A stretch of DNA of 64,000 nt from Bdellovibrionales bacterium CG12_big_fil_rev_8_21_14_0_65_38_15 (GTDB taxonomy: Bacteria > Bdellovibrionota > Bacteriovoracia > Bacteriovoracales > Bacteriovoracaceae), in the NCBI GenBank assembly GCA_002787775.1, contig PCUW01000040.1:43334-107333 (forward strand). The letters run 5' to 3'. Below, in pieces: positions 1-7,971 of the stretch. The notes below the pieces were generated by a model, which had not been told where the DNA came from, ran no database searches, and was given only the letters and a program-made list of their open reading frames with translations. Every line of letters begins with the position of its first letter. Positions within the stretch are counted from its first letter, which is position 1. Both the position numbers and the translations under genes were made by a program.

Positions 1-1620
1 ATTAAAGAAGACTCAAACTTTCCTGAGTTCGCCATCAAAGCCTGTTTAGATAAATTCAATTTAAAAATGCAAGATATCGATTCAATTTCCTTTGCTTGGA
101 ATCCATGGAGTAGCCTGTGGTTTTATTTATTAAAAAATTTAAAGCACACAACATTTGATTTCTTGTTCGGTAAACGAATAAACGGAAAGCGCTCAAGAGT
201 TAAAAAGTTTTTAGAGATGATCTTTATTAGATCATATATCAAAAAGACATTTGGCCATTGTCCTAAGCTTAGTTTTAAAGATCACCATACATGTCATTCT
301 TTAACTTCGATCTTTCATTCAGGTTTCACAGACCCATTGAGTCTCGTCATTGATGGTTACGGCGATAGAGCAACCATAAGCTTATACAAATTAAATGGCC
401 GTCATCATCAATTACTTCAAGAAACTTTTTTTCCTGATTCTCTTGGTTTATTTTATTCAATGTTTACACAATTCTTAGGTTTTACTTCAGATATAGATGA
501 ATATAAGTTCATGGGACTTTCTTCATATGGTGAACCAAGTCTTGTCGATAAAATTAATCAAGTCATCTCCTTTGATGAAAATAACTTTGTTAAACTGAAT
601 TTGACATATTTTACATTTCAAAAATCATCCAATGTTTTTTATTCTGATAAACTCATTGAGCTTTTAGGTGATCCAAAAACTTATGATTTCAAACAAAGAA
701 CAGATTTAGCTAAAAGTGTTCAAGTTGTTTTCTCTCAAGTGATTTTAAAAATAATAAAAAATATCAAACAAAAGTACGGACAAGAAACACAGAGCATTTG
801 TTTTTCTGGCGGAGTTTTTCAAAATTGTGTTTTAAATAAAGATATTAGAGATAGTAAGATATTTAAAAATGTATTCTTTACTCCACTTTGTTCTGATCTT
901 GGTACTGCCATTGGAGCTTGCTTGAGCGAGCGTTTATCAAAAGGCTTAAGTCTCAAAAAGCTCAGTCATTTGTATTTAGGTAGTTCTTTTTCTGACACCG
1001 AAATTGAAAAGATTCTGAAATTCTTTAATTTAAACTACACGACCTCTGAAAACCTTACAAAAGATACGGCAAAAATTCTTGAGCAAGAAAATATTATTGG
1101 TTGGTTTCAAGGGGCGAGTGAGCTTGGTTATAGAGCTTTAGGTGCACGCAGCATCTTAGCTGATCCTAGAAAACAAGAAATGAAAGATAAGGTTAATCAC
1201 AAAATAAAAAAACGAGAATCATTTCGTCCTTTTGCTCCTGCTACGACCAATGAGTTTGTTCATAAATTCTTTGAAGTCAGCGGCCAAGAGCTTGGTTATA
1301 TGATTGAGACTGTTGATGCTAAAAAAGAAATGGCAAATGAAATAGCTGCAGTTGTTCATGTTGATTCATCCTCTAGAGTACAAGTCGTTAGCGAGCAGGA
1401 TAATAAGATTTTTTATGATCTGCTCTTAGAATTTGAAAAACAAACAGGCGTTGGCGTTCTCCTTAATACATCTTTTAATATTAAAGATGAGCCTATCGTG
1501 AACTCCCCTCAGGATGCCTTGATCTGTTTTGCTCGTGCCAATCTTGACTACCTCGTTATGGGTCGTTTCATTATACCTGCAAATAGTAATAATCATTTTA
1601 TATCGAGATATCAGTCGTGA
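1..1620 (+). CDS. Carbamoyltransferase, NodU/CmcH family (5' end outside window)
   Basis: The reading frame is open from base 1 and the 22 codons before the first ATG (67) read like the family, so the start lies upstream of the window. Family members transfer a carbamoyl group from carbamoyl phosphate to a sugar or small-molecule hydroxyl. Counting from the ATG at 67, the N-terminal Kae1/ASKHA-type half shows DHHTCH (72-77), LVIDGYGD and SGGVFQNCVLN (247-257). The C-terminal YrdC-like half shows GYRALGARSILADPR, FRPFAPA and LLNTSFN. The metal-binding histidines are present, so it looks active. The next gene overlaps its stop by 4 bp and encodes a membrane protein. This suggests modification of a surface polysaccharide or lipid-linked sugar, but the substrate cannot be read from sequence. 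Confidence 0.93.
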   Translation: MKEDSNFPEFAIKACLDKFNLKMQDIDSISFAWNPWSSLWFYLLKNLKHTTFDFLFGKRINGKRSRVKKFLEMIFIRSYIKKTFGHCPKLSFKDHHTCHSLTSIFHSGFTDPLSLVIDGYGDRATISLYKLNGRHHQLLQETFFPDSLGLFYSMFTQFLGFTSDIDEYKFMGLSSYGEPSLVDKINQVISFDENNFVKLNLTYFTFQKSSNVFYSDKLIELLGDPKTYDFKQRTDLAKSVQVVFSQVILKIIKNIKQKYGQETQSICFSGGVFQNCVLNKDIRDSKIFKNVFFTPLCSDLGTAIGACLSERLSKGLSLKKLSHLYLGSSFSDTEIEKILKFFNLNYTTSENLTKDTAKILEQENIIGWFQGASELGYRALGARSILADPRKQEMKDKVNHKIKKRESFRPFAPATTNEFVHKFFEVSGQELGYMIETVDAKKEMANEIAAVVHVDSSSRVQVVSEQDNKIFYDLLLEFEKQTGVGVLLNTSFNIKDEPIVNSPQDALICFARANLDYLVMGRFIIPANSNNHFISRYQS

Positions 1621-3017
1621 TAAATAAAAATGTAGCTTTTTGGGGGCAAACCCTAATGTGGATACTTCTAGCCTTTTTGATGTCTGTATTCATGTATGAG
1701 CATATTTCTTCTCATTATATTTTTTGGAAAGATCCTACGATTTGGTTTTTTCCTATTTTAATATCGAAGAGCTATATTAATTGGGACTTATCACGTGTTG
1801 TTGCCCACCTGCTAAATGATGCTCCTCTTCTATTGTGGATGCAGATGTCCTCAAATATTAAAATCTTAGCCTATGTTTTCTCTGCTACAGTTTGGTTTTG
1901 GTATTTTGTAAGTTTTCTGTTTTCATTTCTTTATATTTTGAAAAGAGATGAAAGATATCTTTTAGTTCTCTTTCCCATTATCTTAAGCGCCTCTATAAAA
2001 GCTTTTCTTTATACGGAAATTCATTTTATCGCTATTTTAGGTCTTCCAGCTTTATTATTGCTTTTAAGCGAGAAAGAAAAAAGTACTGTTAGACAGATTT
2101 TTTTAAGTATTTTGCTGATCGCATTGGGCTTTACGCACCAGTCAGTCATTTTTTATTACGCCAGTGTAATTTTATTTCTTTTTATTTCTAAAAATATAAA
2201 AATTTTTCCAGGCCTAACGCGGATCATTCCTCTGTTAATTTCTCTTGCCATGCTTATCTATAACTTATTAGTCATTTTTAAACCTAATGATGAAGTATGC
2301 GATGCCTGTATCAGTGATTTTAGAACAACATTGTTTTATATTGGTGGGTATTGGAGCGTTTGGGTGTTTTTAGCTTTCTTTGTTCCTCTTTTTTATCTTT
2401 CGCGCAAAGGATACAAATTCTTAATTCCATTTCTAGCTTTGTATGGGTATTTCTACTCAGTTTCGCTTCAAAAATATAACTACACTGAGCTCTTTGTACA
2501 ATGGAATGGTCGTATTCATATAATTCTTATCTTTAGTATCATGTGTTTTTTAGTTCTTTTGTTGAAATTCCTAAGCAAGATAAATCTTTTAAAAAGAATT
2601 AACGCCTTAACTCCAATATATTGTTGTTTATGTATTGTGAGCTCATTTAGTTATATAAATGTTTGGAAAGATATCAAAATGGATCTCTCGAGCGTTTCAA
2701 ATCGAGTTGACGAAAATAAACCACTAGTGATGCTAACCCTTTCAAATCCTGAATTTAAAATGGCGCCAGTTAATTATAATGCAGTTTTAGCGGCCCGTAA
2801 TATTCAGGATCTCAGTCTCTTTTTTCAGTTAGTTGAAGGCAAGCAGGTCATTCATCGTCTTATAGTTAGAGATTATGACTATAAAAATACCCAAGAAGCC
2901 TTTGATCGACTTGCTCGACTTGAAGATTTGGGGATAACTTTTTCTAAGCCTTTAAGCGATTGTATTGAAGAGTTCGAAGTTAATTTAAAAGATGCCAGCT
3001 GCGTACTTAACTTTTAA
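1617..3017 (+). CDS. Polytopic inner-membrane protein of unknown function
   Basis: The GTG start overlaps the carbamoyltransferase stop (GTGA), so the two are probably translationally coupled. The 466-residue product has about nine or ten hydrophobic segments covering roughly residues 8-350, separated by short loops. A non-membrane tail of about 110 residues follows, probably periplasmic. The layout resembles membrane glycosyltransferases or EpsG/Wzy-like polymerases, but I see no diagnostic motif. Pairing with a carbamoyltransferase suggests a role in making or modifying a surface glycan. This is a context inference only. Confidence 0.75.
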   Translation: MINKNVAFWGQTLMWILLAFLMSVFMYEHISSHYIFWKDPTIWFFPILISKSYINWDLSRVVAHLLNDAPLLLWMQMSSNIKILAYVFSATVWFWYFVSFLFSFLYILKRDERYLLVLFPIILSASIKAFLYTEIHFIAILGLPALLLLLSEKEKSTVRQIFLSILLIALGFTHQSVIFYYASVILFLFISKNIKIFPGLTRIIPLLISLAMLIYNLLVIFKPNDEVCDACISDFRTTLFYIGGYWSVWVFLAFFVPLFYLSRKGYKFLIPFLALYGYFYSVSLQKYNYTELFVQWNGRIHIILIFSIMCFLVLLLKFLSKINLLKRINALTPIYCCLCIVSSFSYINVWKDIKMDLSSVSNRVDENKPLVMLTLSNPEFKMAPVNYNAVLAARNIQDLSLFFQLVEGKQVIHRLIVRDYDYKNTQEAFDRLARLEDLGITFSKPLSDCIEEFEVNLKDASCVLNF

Positions 3018-3046
3018 ACACATATCTATGATTGATCTAAGTGTTT
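3016..3046 (+). terminator. Weak terminator-like hairpin
   Basis: AAACAC (3016-3021) pairs with GTGTTT (3041-3046), with ATC/GAT pairing inside the loop, followed by GATTTT. It begins within the stop codon of the preceding gene. It is AT-rich with a poor U-tract, so it is a weak intrinsic-terminator candidate at best. Confidence 0.3.
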
Positions 3047-3194
3047 GATTTTACGAAGATAATTATCGCTAAAAAATATTTAGAGATCCATCAATACCTA
3101 TAAACTTTACACTTAAACTAACTAATTATGACACAGACCGTCTTTTGGGGGATGTATAGCTAAATCTGTTGCCAATAGTCCAAAGGGGTCTTTA

Positions 3195-4115
3195 ATGAAA
3201 ATGCAACTTATCGCTTCTTGCGCGTTAGTTTTAACCAATGCATCTATCTTCGCTCAAGACATGAGCATACCAAAAGTCATCTACGGTGAAGATAATCGTG
3301 TTGATGTTGCCGATTCGAATAACCCACTTTTTATTAAACTTGCTATGTCGACAGCAGCTCAAATTGAAAAGAGTAAGCTCACAGTAAGAGGTTCAGATGC
3401 TATTTTGTCATTTGAATCACTTGAAAATGGCATGGGTGTTTGTCCAACTGAAAAGTTTGCGGCCCAAAATAGTATCGCAAGATGTTCGGGCTTTTTAATT
3501 GCTAAAGACCTTCTTGTTACAGCAGGACATTGCGTTCGCTCACAAGATGAATGTGATAAATACGCTTGGGTTTTTGACTACAGAGAAGGTGAAGTTAATG
3601 ATGGAAAACTTCCTTCATCAAGCGTTTACTCTTGTAAGAAGATTATTCGCCAAGCTCTTGATCCAATATCAGAAGCTGACTACGCTCTGATTCAACTTGA
3701 TCGTAAAGTTAAAGACAGAAAGCCACTTAAGTTTAGAAAAAGTGGAAGTCCAAGTGTTGGTGACGAGTTAGTTGTGATTGGACATCCTTCAGGATTAACA
3801 ACCAAGATATCTGATGGTGCTAAGGTTATTGAGAACAGCGCTGATCAATATGTCTTAACTGATTTAGATACATATGGTGGAAACTCAGGTTCGGCCGTAT
3901 TCAATGCCACTTCAGGAGCTATTGAAGGTATTCTAGTTCGTGGTGCTAAAGACTATGTCTATGATTGGCAGCAAGGCTGTTACGTTTCAAACGTGTGTGA
4001 GTCTGTTGGCGGCGCAGGTTGTGAAGGTGAAGAAGTTAGCCGTATCAGTAAGGTAAAACTCGGTAAATTTACAGGAATTATTGGATTCTTTAAAAGACTG
4101 TTTGGTCTTCTATAA
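3195..4115 (+). CDS. Exported trypsin-like serine protease (S1 family)
   Basis: The 306-residue protein has a Sec signal peptide (about residues 1-20, cleavage after SIFA). The catalytic triad is complete: His112 in TAGHC, Asp162 in ADYALIQLD and Ser231 in GGNSGSAVF. The short S1 domain resembles V8/glutamyl-endopeptidase-like members more than classical trypsin. A cysteine-containing tail (about 245-280) may form disulfides. About 70 residues lie between the signal and the domain and could be a propeptide. AAGGGG lies just upstream of the ATG. It is likely periplasmic or secreted; specificity is not predictable here. Confidence 0.92.
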   Translation: MKMQLIASCALVLTNASIFAQDMSIPKVIYGEDNRVDVADSNNPLFIKLAMSTAAQIEKSKLTVRGSDAILSFESLENGMGVCPTEKFAAQNSIARCSGFLIAKDLLVTAGHCVRSQDECDKYAWVFDYREGEVNDGKLPSSSVYSCKKIIRQALDPISEADYALIQLDRKVKDRKPLKFRKSGSPSVGDELVVIGHPSGLTTKISDGAKVIENSADQYVLTDLDTYGGNSGSAVFNATSGAIEGILVRGAKDYVYDWQQGCYVSNVCESVGGAGCEGEEVSRISKVKLGKFTGIIGFFKRLFGLL

Positions 4116-4138
4116 TTCATAATGGTTTGGAGATTGAT

Positions 4139-4429
4139 ATGATCGCGAATATTAAAAAATTCAAGTTACTACAAGATAAAGAAGATAGCCTCGTCGAGGG
4201 TCTTGGTGTGACAATGCTTATCAATCTCGCTCACCTTGTATCAGTAAAGCCAATTAATGTGGCTACTCAAGCGGGAGTCGTTCAAGCTTATTGGATTAGA
4301 CTCTCTAATGGGAAAAAGTATAAAGCGACAGAAATCCCTGAAGAACTGTCAGAGCTTTTAAAAAATGATGTCATGAATTTTGCGCAACTTAATGGAAGTG
4401 AGATTGATTCCATTAATGATGTTCACTAA
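4139..4429 (+). CDS. Small hypothetical cytoplasmic protein
   Basis: I start this at ATG 4139 because GGAG (4129-4132) lies six bases upstream. A TTG at 4127 would add four residues but overlaps that ribosome binding site. The product is 96 residues, mostly polar, with no signal peptide or membrane segment. It lies only 23 bp behind the trypsin-like protease on the same strand and may be co-transcribed. I do not recognise a family. A link to the protease is possible by position only, and the lack of a signal peptide argues against a periplasmic inhibitor. Confidence 0.75.
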   Translation: MIANIKKFKLLQDKEDSLVEGLGVTMLINLAHLVSVKPINVATQAGVVQAYWIRLSNGKKYKATEIPEELSELLKNDVMNFAQLNGSEIDSINDVH

Positions 4430-4438
4430 AACTAGTGA
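4423..4438. terminator. Short symmetric hairpin between convergent genes
   Basis: TCACTA (4423-4428) and TAGTGA (4433-4438) are perfect arms around AAAC. The element spans both facing stop codons (ends at 4429 and 4432). It could stall transcription from both sides, but neither strand has a clear U-tract. Confidence 0.3.
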
Positions 4439-5556
4439 TCGAATCTTAGAGTAATTAGATTATTCTCTTCTTTTTCTTCAATTGCTGAAATACTAGCAGG
4501 AATCGGCTTTTTTAAAGAGTTACCGTATAAAATGGTAATCAAGACTTTATCTAAGACTTTAAATTCACCTTTTCGTTTTTCGATAAGGTGAACTTCTTGC
4601 GTCGTAATTTCTTCTATTTGATAAAAAACCTCACTAGAGAATTGTTCCTCTGCAAGCTGACGTTTCAATCCAATTTTTTCTTTTGGCTGATTAAAAAGAA
4701 CAGGCGAGTTAAGGCTGATATCAAATTTAGCTTCGACGTACCAATATTTTGCATATTCAGAGGGCTTATTAAATACAGTTATTTTGGCACTTAATGGTGA
4801 GCTAAGTGAGCTATCTAAAATAGAATGGACGATGATAGAATCGCCCAGTTTAAATTCATTTTTTACAAGTGTTTGAAAAGAAACTCCATGTGTTTCAACT
4901 TCGCTCAAGATATATGTCGATGGCTCTGTAGAAGGCTTTCCTAAAACAACTCTCTTGGTTTTTGTCGTTAATTCACTCAAACCTTCATTTGAAGTCTCTT
5001 TAACAACACCTTTATCTGAGAATGCTAGAGTCGAAGCAGTATCTTTAATTTCTGGTTTTTTAGCAAAAACATAAGAACCAGTTTTTTCTGCAGAGTCTTC
5101 ATCTTTAGGTATGTCTGAGATAGATGTTAGATCCGTATTTATAACTTGAAGGACCTGTGAAATAAGATCTAAATCAGCTTTGTCCATATCATTAGAGTCA
5201 GCATCTGGAGCAAGATCTGATGGTGAAAACTCAGAGAGCTTTAAGACAGTCGTTGGAGCTGATAAAATAATAGCTTCTTTTTCTACTCGCTCAATTTTAC
5301 ATTTAAATATATTCAAAAGGTCTTCGTGAAAGCAGTTGAGGTCTTTAATATTTTTAAGGGCATTTTGATTGGCAGATTTATCAAGCCTAAATTTGAGTTG
5401 TCTTTTATCTTTATCCCAATGAATCAATAAAGAATGCAAAATAATAAGGCGTCCTTCTAAGTGGGTCCAAAGATAACAAGACTCAATAGATTGAGATAAC
5501 TCATCGAGCTGTTGATCAATTTGAGGAATGTCGGCAATCTTATTTTGAAATCTCAC
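4432..5556 (-). CDS. Hypothetical protein with PilZ-like C-terminal region
   Basis: The 374-residue soluble protein has an N-terminal part (about 1-115) of mixed secondary structure, a polar linker rich in Asp/Ser/Lys (about 115-195), and a beta-rich C-terminal half. The segment around 215-290 (ETHGVSFQT, then GDSIIV and a late beta strand) resembles the PilZ fold seen in many Bdellovibrionota c-di-GMP receptors. I cannot point to the canonical RxxxR and DxSxxG residues, so ligand binding is doubtful. It is the last gene of the minus-strand signalling run, 45 bp behind the lone receiver, which suggests an output or modulator role. Confidence 0.6.
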   Translation of the reverse strand: MRFQNKIADIPQIDQQLDELSQSIESCYLWTHLEGRLIILHSLLIHWDKDKRQLKFRLDKSANQNALKNIKDLNCFHEDLLNIFKCKIERVEKEAIILSAPTTVLKLSEFSPSDLAPDADSNDMDKADLDLISQVLQVINTDLTSISDIPKDEDSAEKTGSYVFAKKPEIKDTASTLAFSDKGVVKETSNEGLSELTTKTKRVVLGKPSTEPSTYILSEVETHGVSFQTLVKNEFKLGDSIIVHSILDSSLSSPLSAKITVFNKPSEYAKYWYVEAKFDISLNSPVLFNQPKEKIGLKRQLAEEQFSSEVFYQIEEITTQEVHLIEKRKGEFKVLDKVLITILYGNSLKKPIPASISAIEEKEENNLITLRFDH

Positions 5557-5601
5557 TAAAAGAGTATAGCAAAACTTCTAGGTCTTTAATATCAGGGTAA
5601 A

Positions 5602-5991
5602 TTATTTTTTACCTAAGGCCTTGATCACCGCTTTTAAAAGACCTTGGCGAGTGAAAGGCTTAATTAAAAAGCATTTAACTCCCAAATTAATGGCTTTAAG
5701 GGCATGCTCGTTTTGCATGGCCCCAGACATAAAGATAATCTTATGCTTTCTAGAGCCAAGAGTCATTACGAGGTTTTCAATCATATTAAGACCATCTTTA
5801 TCTGGCATTTGATTATCAATAATTAAAAGATCAAATTCTTGATTTCGAACTTTTTGAAGCGCAACCGTTGAAGAAGTCGAGGAGACAATAAAAGAGAAAA
5901 TATTAAAGCTTTTAAGCATGACTTCAATGAGGTCACAGATATGCTGTTCATCATCAACAACTAGAACAGAGAGCTTTTTACTTTCACTCAT
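5602..5991 (-). CDS. Single-domain response regulator (CheY-like receiver)
   Basis: This 129-residue receiver domain has no output domain. The acidic pocket is in VVDDE (residues 12-14), the phosphoacceptor is Asp59 in LLIIDNQMP, the Ser/Thr switch residue lies in FMSGA, and the conserved lysine is Lys111 in LIKPF. Its start overlaps the end of the hybrid kinase gene by 8 bp, so that kinase is the obvious phosphodonor. With no effector domain it probably acts by protein contact or in a phosphorelay with the kinase's own receiver. Assignment is firm; output unknown. Confidence 0.92.
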   Translation of the reverse strand: MSESKKLSVLVVDDEQHICDLIEVMLKSFNIFSFIVSSTSSTVALQKVRNQEFDLLIIDNQMPDKDGLNMIENLVMTLGSRKHKIIFMSGAMQNEHALKAINLGVKCFLIKPFTRQGLLKAVIKALGKK

Positions 5992-7504
5992 TTGAGGCTC
6001 CTAGGACTTTAGAAATGGCTTCTAAAACTTGGGAATTATTAAATGGCTTGGTAATAAAAGTTGAGATGTTTAATGTCTCTTTATCTTTTTGGAATGTTTC
6101 TTTTCCATTAAGCGCACCACTTAAATAAATAATAGGAATATCTTCTTCAAGAGCTCTAATTTTTTGTGCCAGCTCACTACCTGAAAATTTAGGCATGGCT
6201 AGATCTGTGATGACAAGATCAATCTCCGTTTGAATGAGAATATGAAGTGCATCATCACCACCTGTAGATCCTACTACAGAATAGCCTGCAGCTTGTAGCA
6301 TTTCATCGAGTTCATTTAGAACTGCTGGATCATTATCGACGATAAGAATCTTCTTTTGATCACCTTCTCCGATTTCAGGCCCAAAACCACCAGAAGTAAT
6401 CATACTACTCATTTCCATCGTTGGAAGTTGAATAGAAAAACAGACACCTTGCTTTTGATTCTCGAAGGTGAGTGTGCCTTGATGCTTTTCAATAAGTCTC
6501 TTGCTGATAGAAAGTCCAAGTCCCGAACCCTTTCCTATATCTTTTGTCGTAAAAAAAGGCTGGAAAACATTATCTCCAATTGATGAATCAATTCCTGGGC
6601 CGTTATCAGTAATAGAAAAGCCTACAAAATGATCAGCTTTAGTAAAAGAAATAGTAACGCTGGGATTTTTAACTTGGTTATCTAAAAGTGCATCAAATGA
6701 GTTTTTCAAAAGATTAACAATCACTTGTTCAAGCTCAACTGGATTCGCTTGAATGATTAATGGTTCATCGATTTCATTAATCTCCATTTTAATTAAGTCT
6801 TTTCGAGATCCTGTATGTGTAAGTTCACAGGCACCTTTTGTCACTTTCTGTAGATCACAAAATTGACGATGATCATCATTTGTTCGAACATAGGATTTCA
6901 TATTATTGATAATCGATGAAATTTTTTCAAGAGATGTCGTAACTCTATTGATAGAGGTAATAACTTCTTCTTTATTCAAACTCGCATTCTCTTTTAATTC
7001 CCATTCAATATTTTGAGCATACCCATAAGCGACTGTTAAAGGATTATTAATTTCATGTGAGATGCCAGCAGAGAGTTCACCTAACGTGGCTAGCTTATCT
7101 GTTTGTAGTATCTTTTCATGTGTTTTCTTGATCTCTTCAAGTTGAATCTTGTATTTATCATATAGATTACGTTCAACAGTAAGGTCATTGAAGGAGAGTA
7201 TGATGTTATCCTCTTCCTTAATCGCCTTTATTACAACTGTAATGGGACCATAACCTTGAGTTGTAAACAGAATTGATTCTTCTGAGATGCCAGTTGTATT
7301 TTTTTGAGCTCCCTCAAAAACTTTGGTAATGACTTCTTTTTTATCAAAAAGCTCTGAAAATTGCTTTGTATTCTTAAGAACACGAGGGGATGACTGGATA
7401 AGAACTAAAAAAGCTTGATTGAAATATACGATGGATTGATTGTTATCGATAACAACGACTCCAGATAATAGATCATCAAAAAGTTTATACTTTTCTGTAC
7501 TCAT
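5984..7504 (-). CDS. Hybrid histidine kinase (PAS-HisKA-HATPase-REC)
   Basis: The 506-residue protein has no obvious membrane segment and so is probably a cytoplasmic sensor. A PAS-like domain (about 5-115) precedes the HisKA helix pair with phosphorylatable His150 in SAGISHEINNPL. The ATPase domain shows the N box (VNLLKNSFDAL, about 263-273), DNGPGI (300-305) and GKGSGLGLS (about 324-332). A C-terminal receiver (about 384-500) has Asp390/Asp392, phosphoacceptor Asp434 in VITDLAMP and KPF. All catalytic residues are present. It sits between the STAS gene (5 bp gap) and a lone receiver (8 bp overlap), so it likely feeds or reads the SpoIIE/STAS switch. Confidence 0.95.
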   Translation of the reverse strand: MSTEKYKLFDDLLSGVVVIDNNQSIVYFNQAFLVLIQSSPRVLKNTKQFSELFDKKEVITKVFEGAQKNTTGISEESILFTTQGYGPITVVIKAIKEEDNIILSFNDLTVERNLYDKYKIQLEEIKKTHEKILQTDKLATLGELSAGISHEINNPLTVAYGYAQNIEWELKENASLNKEEVITSINRVTTSLEKISSIINNMKSYVRTNDDHRQFCDLQKVTKGACELTHTGSRKDLIKMEINEIDEPLIIQANPVELEQVIVNLLKNSFDALLDNQVKNPSVTISFTKADHFVGFSITDNGPGIDSSIGDNVFQPFFTTKDIGKGSGLGLSISKRLIEKHQGTLTFENQKQGVCFSIQLPTMEMSSMITSGGFGPEIGEGDQKKILIVDNDPAVLNELDEMLQAAGYSVVGSTGGDDALHILIQTEIDLVITDLAMPKFSGSELAQKIRALEEDIPIIYLSGALNGKETFQKDKETLNISTFITKPFNNSQVLEAISKVLGASNE

Positions 7505-7509
7505 GAAAC

Positions 7510-7971
7510 CTACTTTATAAAATTAAAATACTGAGCTTCAAGAGCATCAAACTCAAGTTCAGTTCCCGAATCATTTTTCTTAATGGGTGCTTTTTTGTTA
7601 GAAACTTCCTGAATTCTTAGAAGAACTTTAATCTCCTCGTCAGCGTCAGGATCAAAATAGGGAGCGTAAAAGCTTTCAATTGAAGCATTTGCTGGCAAAA
7701 AGCCTTCAACCATATTCATCTGCTCAATCATAATTTGCGGGCAGCTTTTATAAATAATCTTCGCCTTTTGATTTAGAGCAGTAACGAGATTAATGAGCTC
7801 TCTAACGCCACAAGAATTAATTAGGTTTACACCTGAAAAATTCAAATGAAATACGTTCGCCTCACAAGATGTTAATGCCTCAAAATTAGCATCTTCATCA
7901 ATTCGTCCCGTCAAAATGACTTCAGCAACATTATTTTCTAGATTAACTTTAATATCCAGACCTGAACTCAT
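7510..7971 (-). CDS. STAS-domain protein with Cys at the phosphoacceptor position
   Basis: This 153-residue protein has an anti-sigma-factor-antagonist-like STAS fold in about residues 1-105. The motif that is normally D-S-S-G in SpoIIAA-type antagonists reads NSCG (52-55), so the usual phosphoserine is Cys54 while Ser53 remains. A polar tail of about 45 residues follows. The start overlaps the SpoIIE gene stop by 4 bp (ATGA), so the pair is translationally coupled. The expected role is partner switching with the SpoIIE phosphatase and its C-terminal kinase-like domain. The Cys substitution suggests it may be an unphosphorylated adaptor instead. The family call is sound; the mechanism is inferred. 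Confidence 0.8.
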   Translation of the reverse strand: MSSGLDIKVNLENNVAEVILTGRIDEDANFEALTSCEANVFHLNFSGVNLINSCGVRELINLVTALNQKAKIIYKSCPQIMIEQMNMVEGFLPANASIESFYAPYFDPDADEEIKVLLRIQEVSNKKAPIKKNDSGTELEFDALEAQYFNFIK

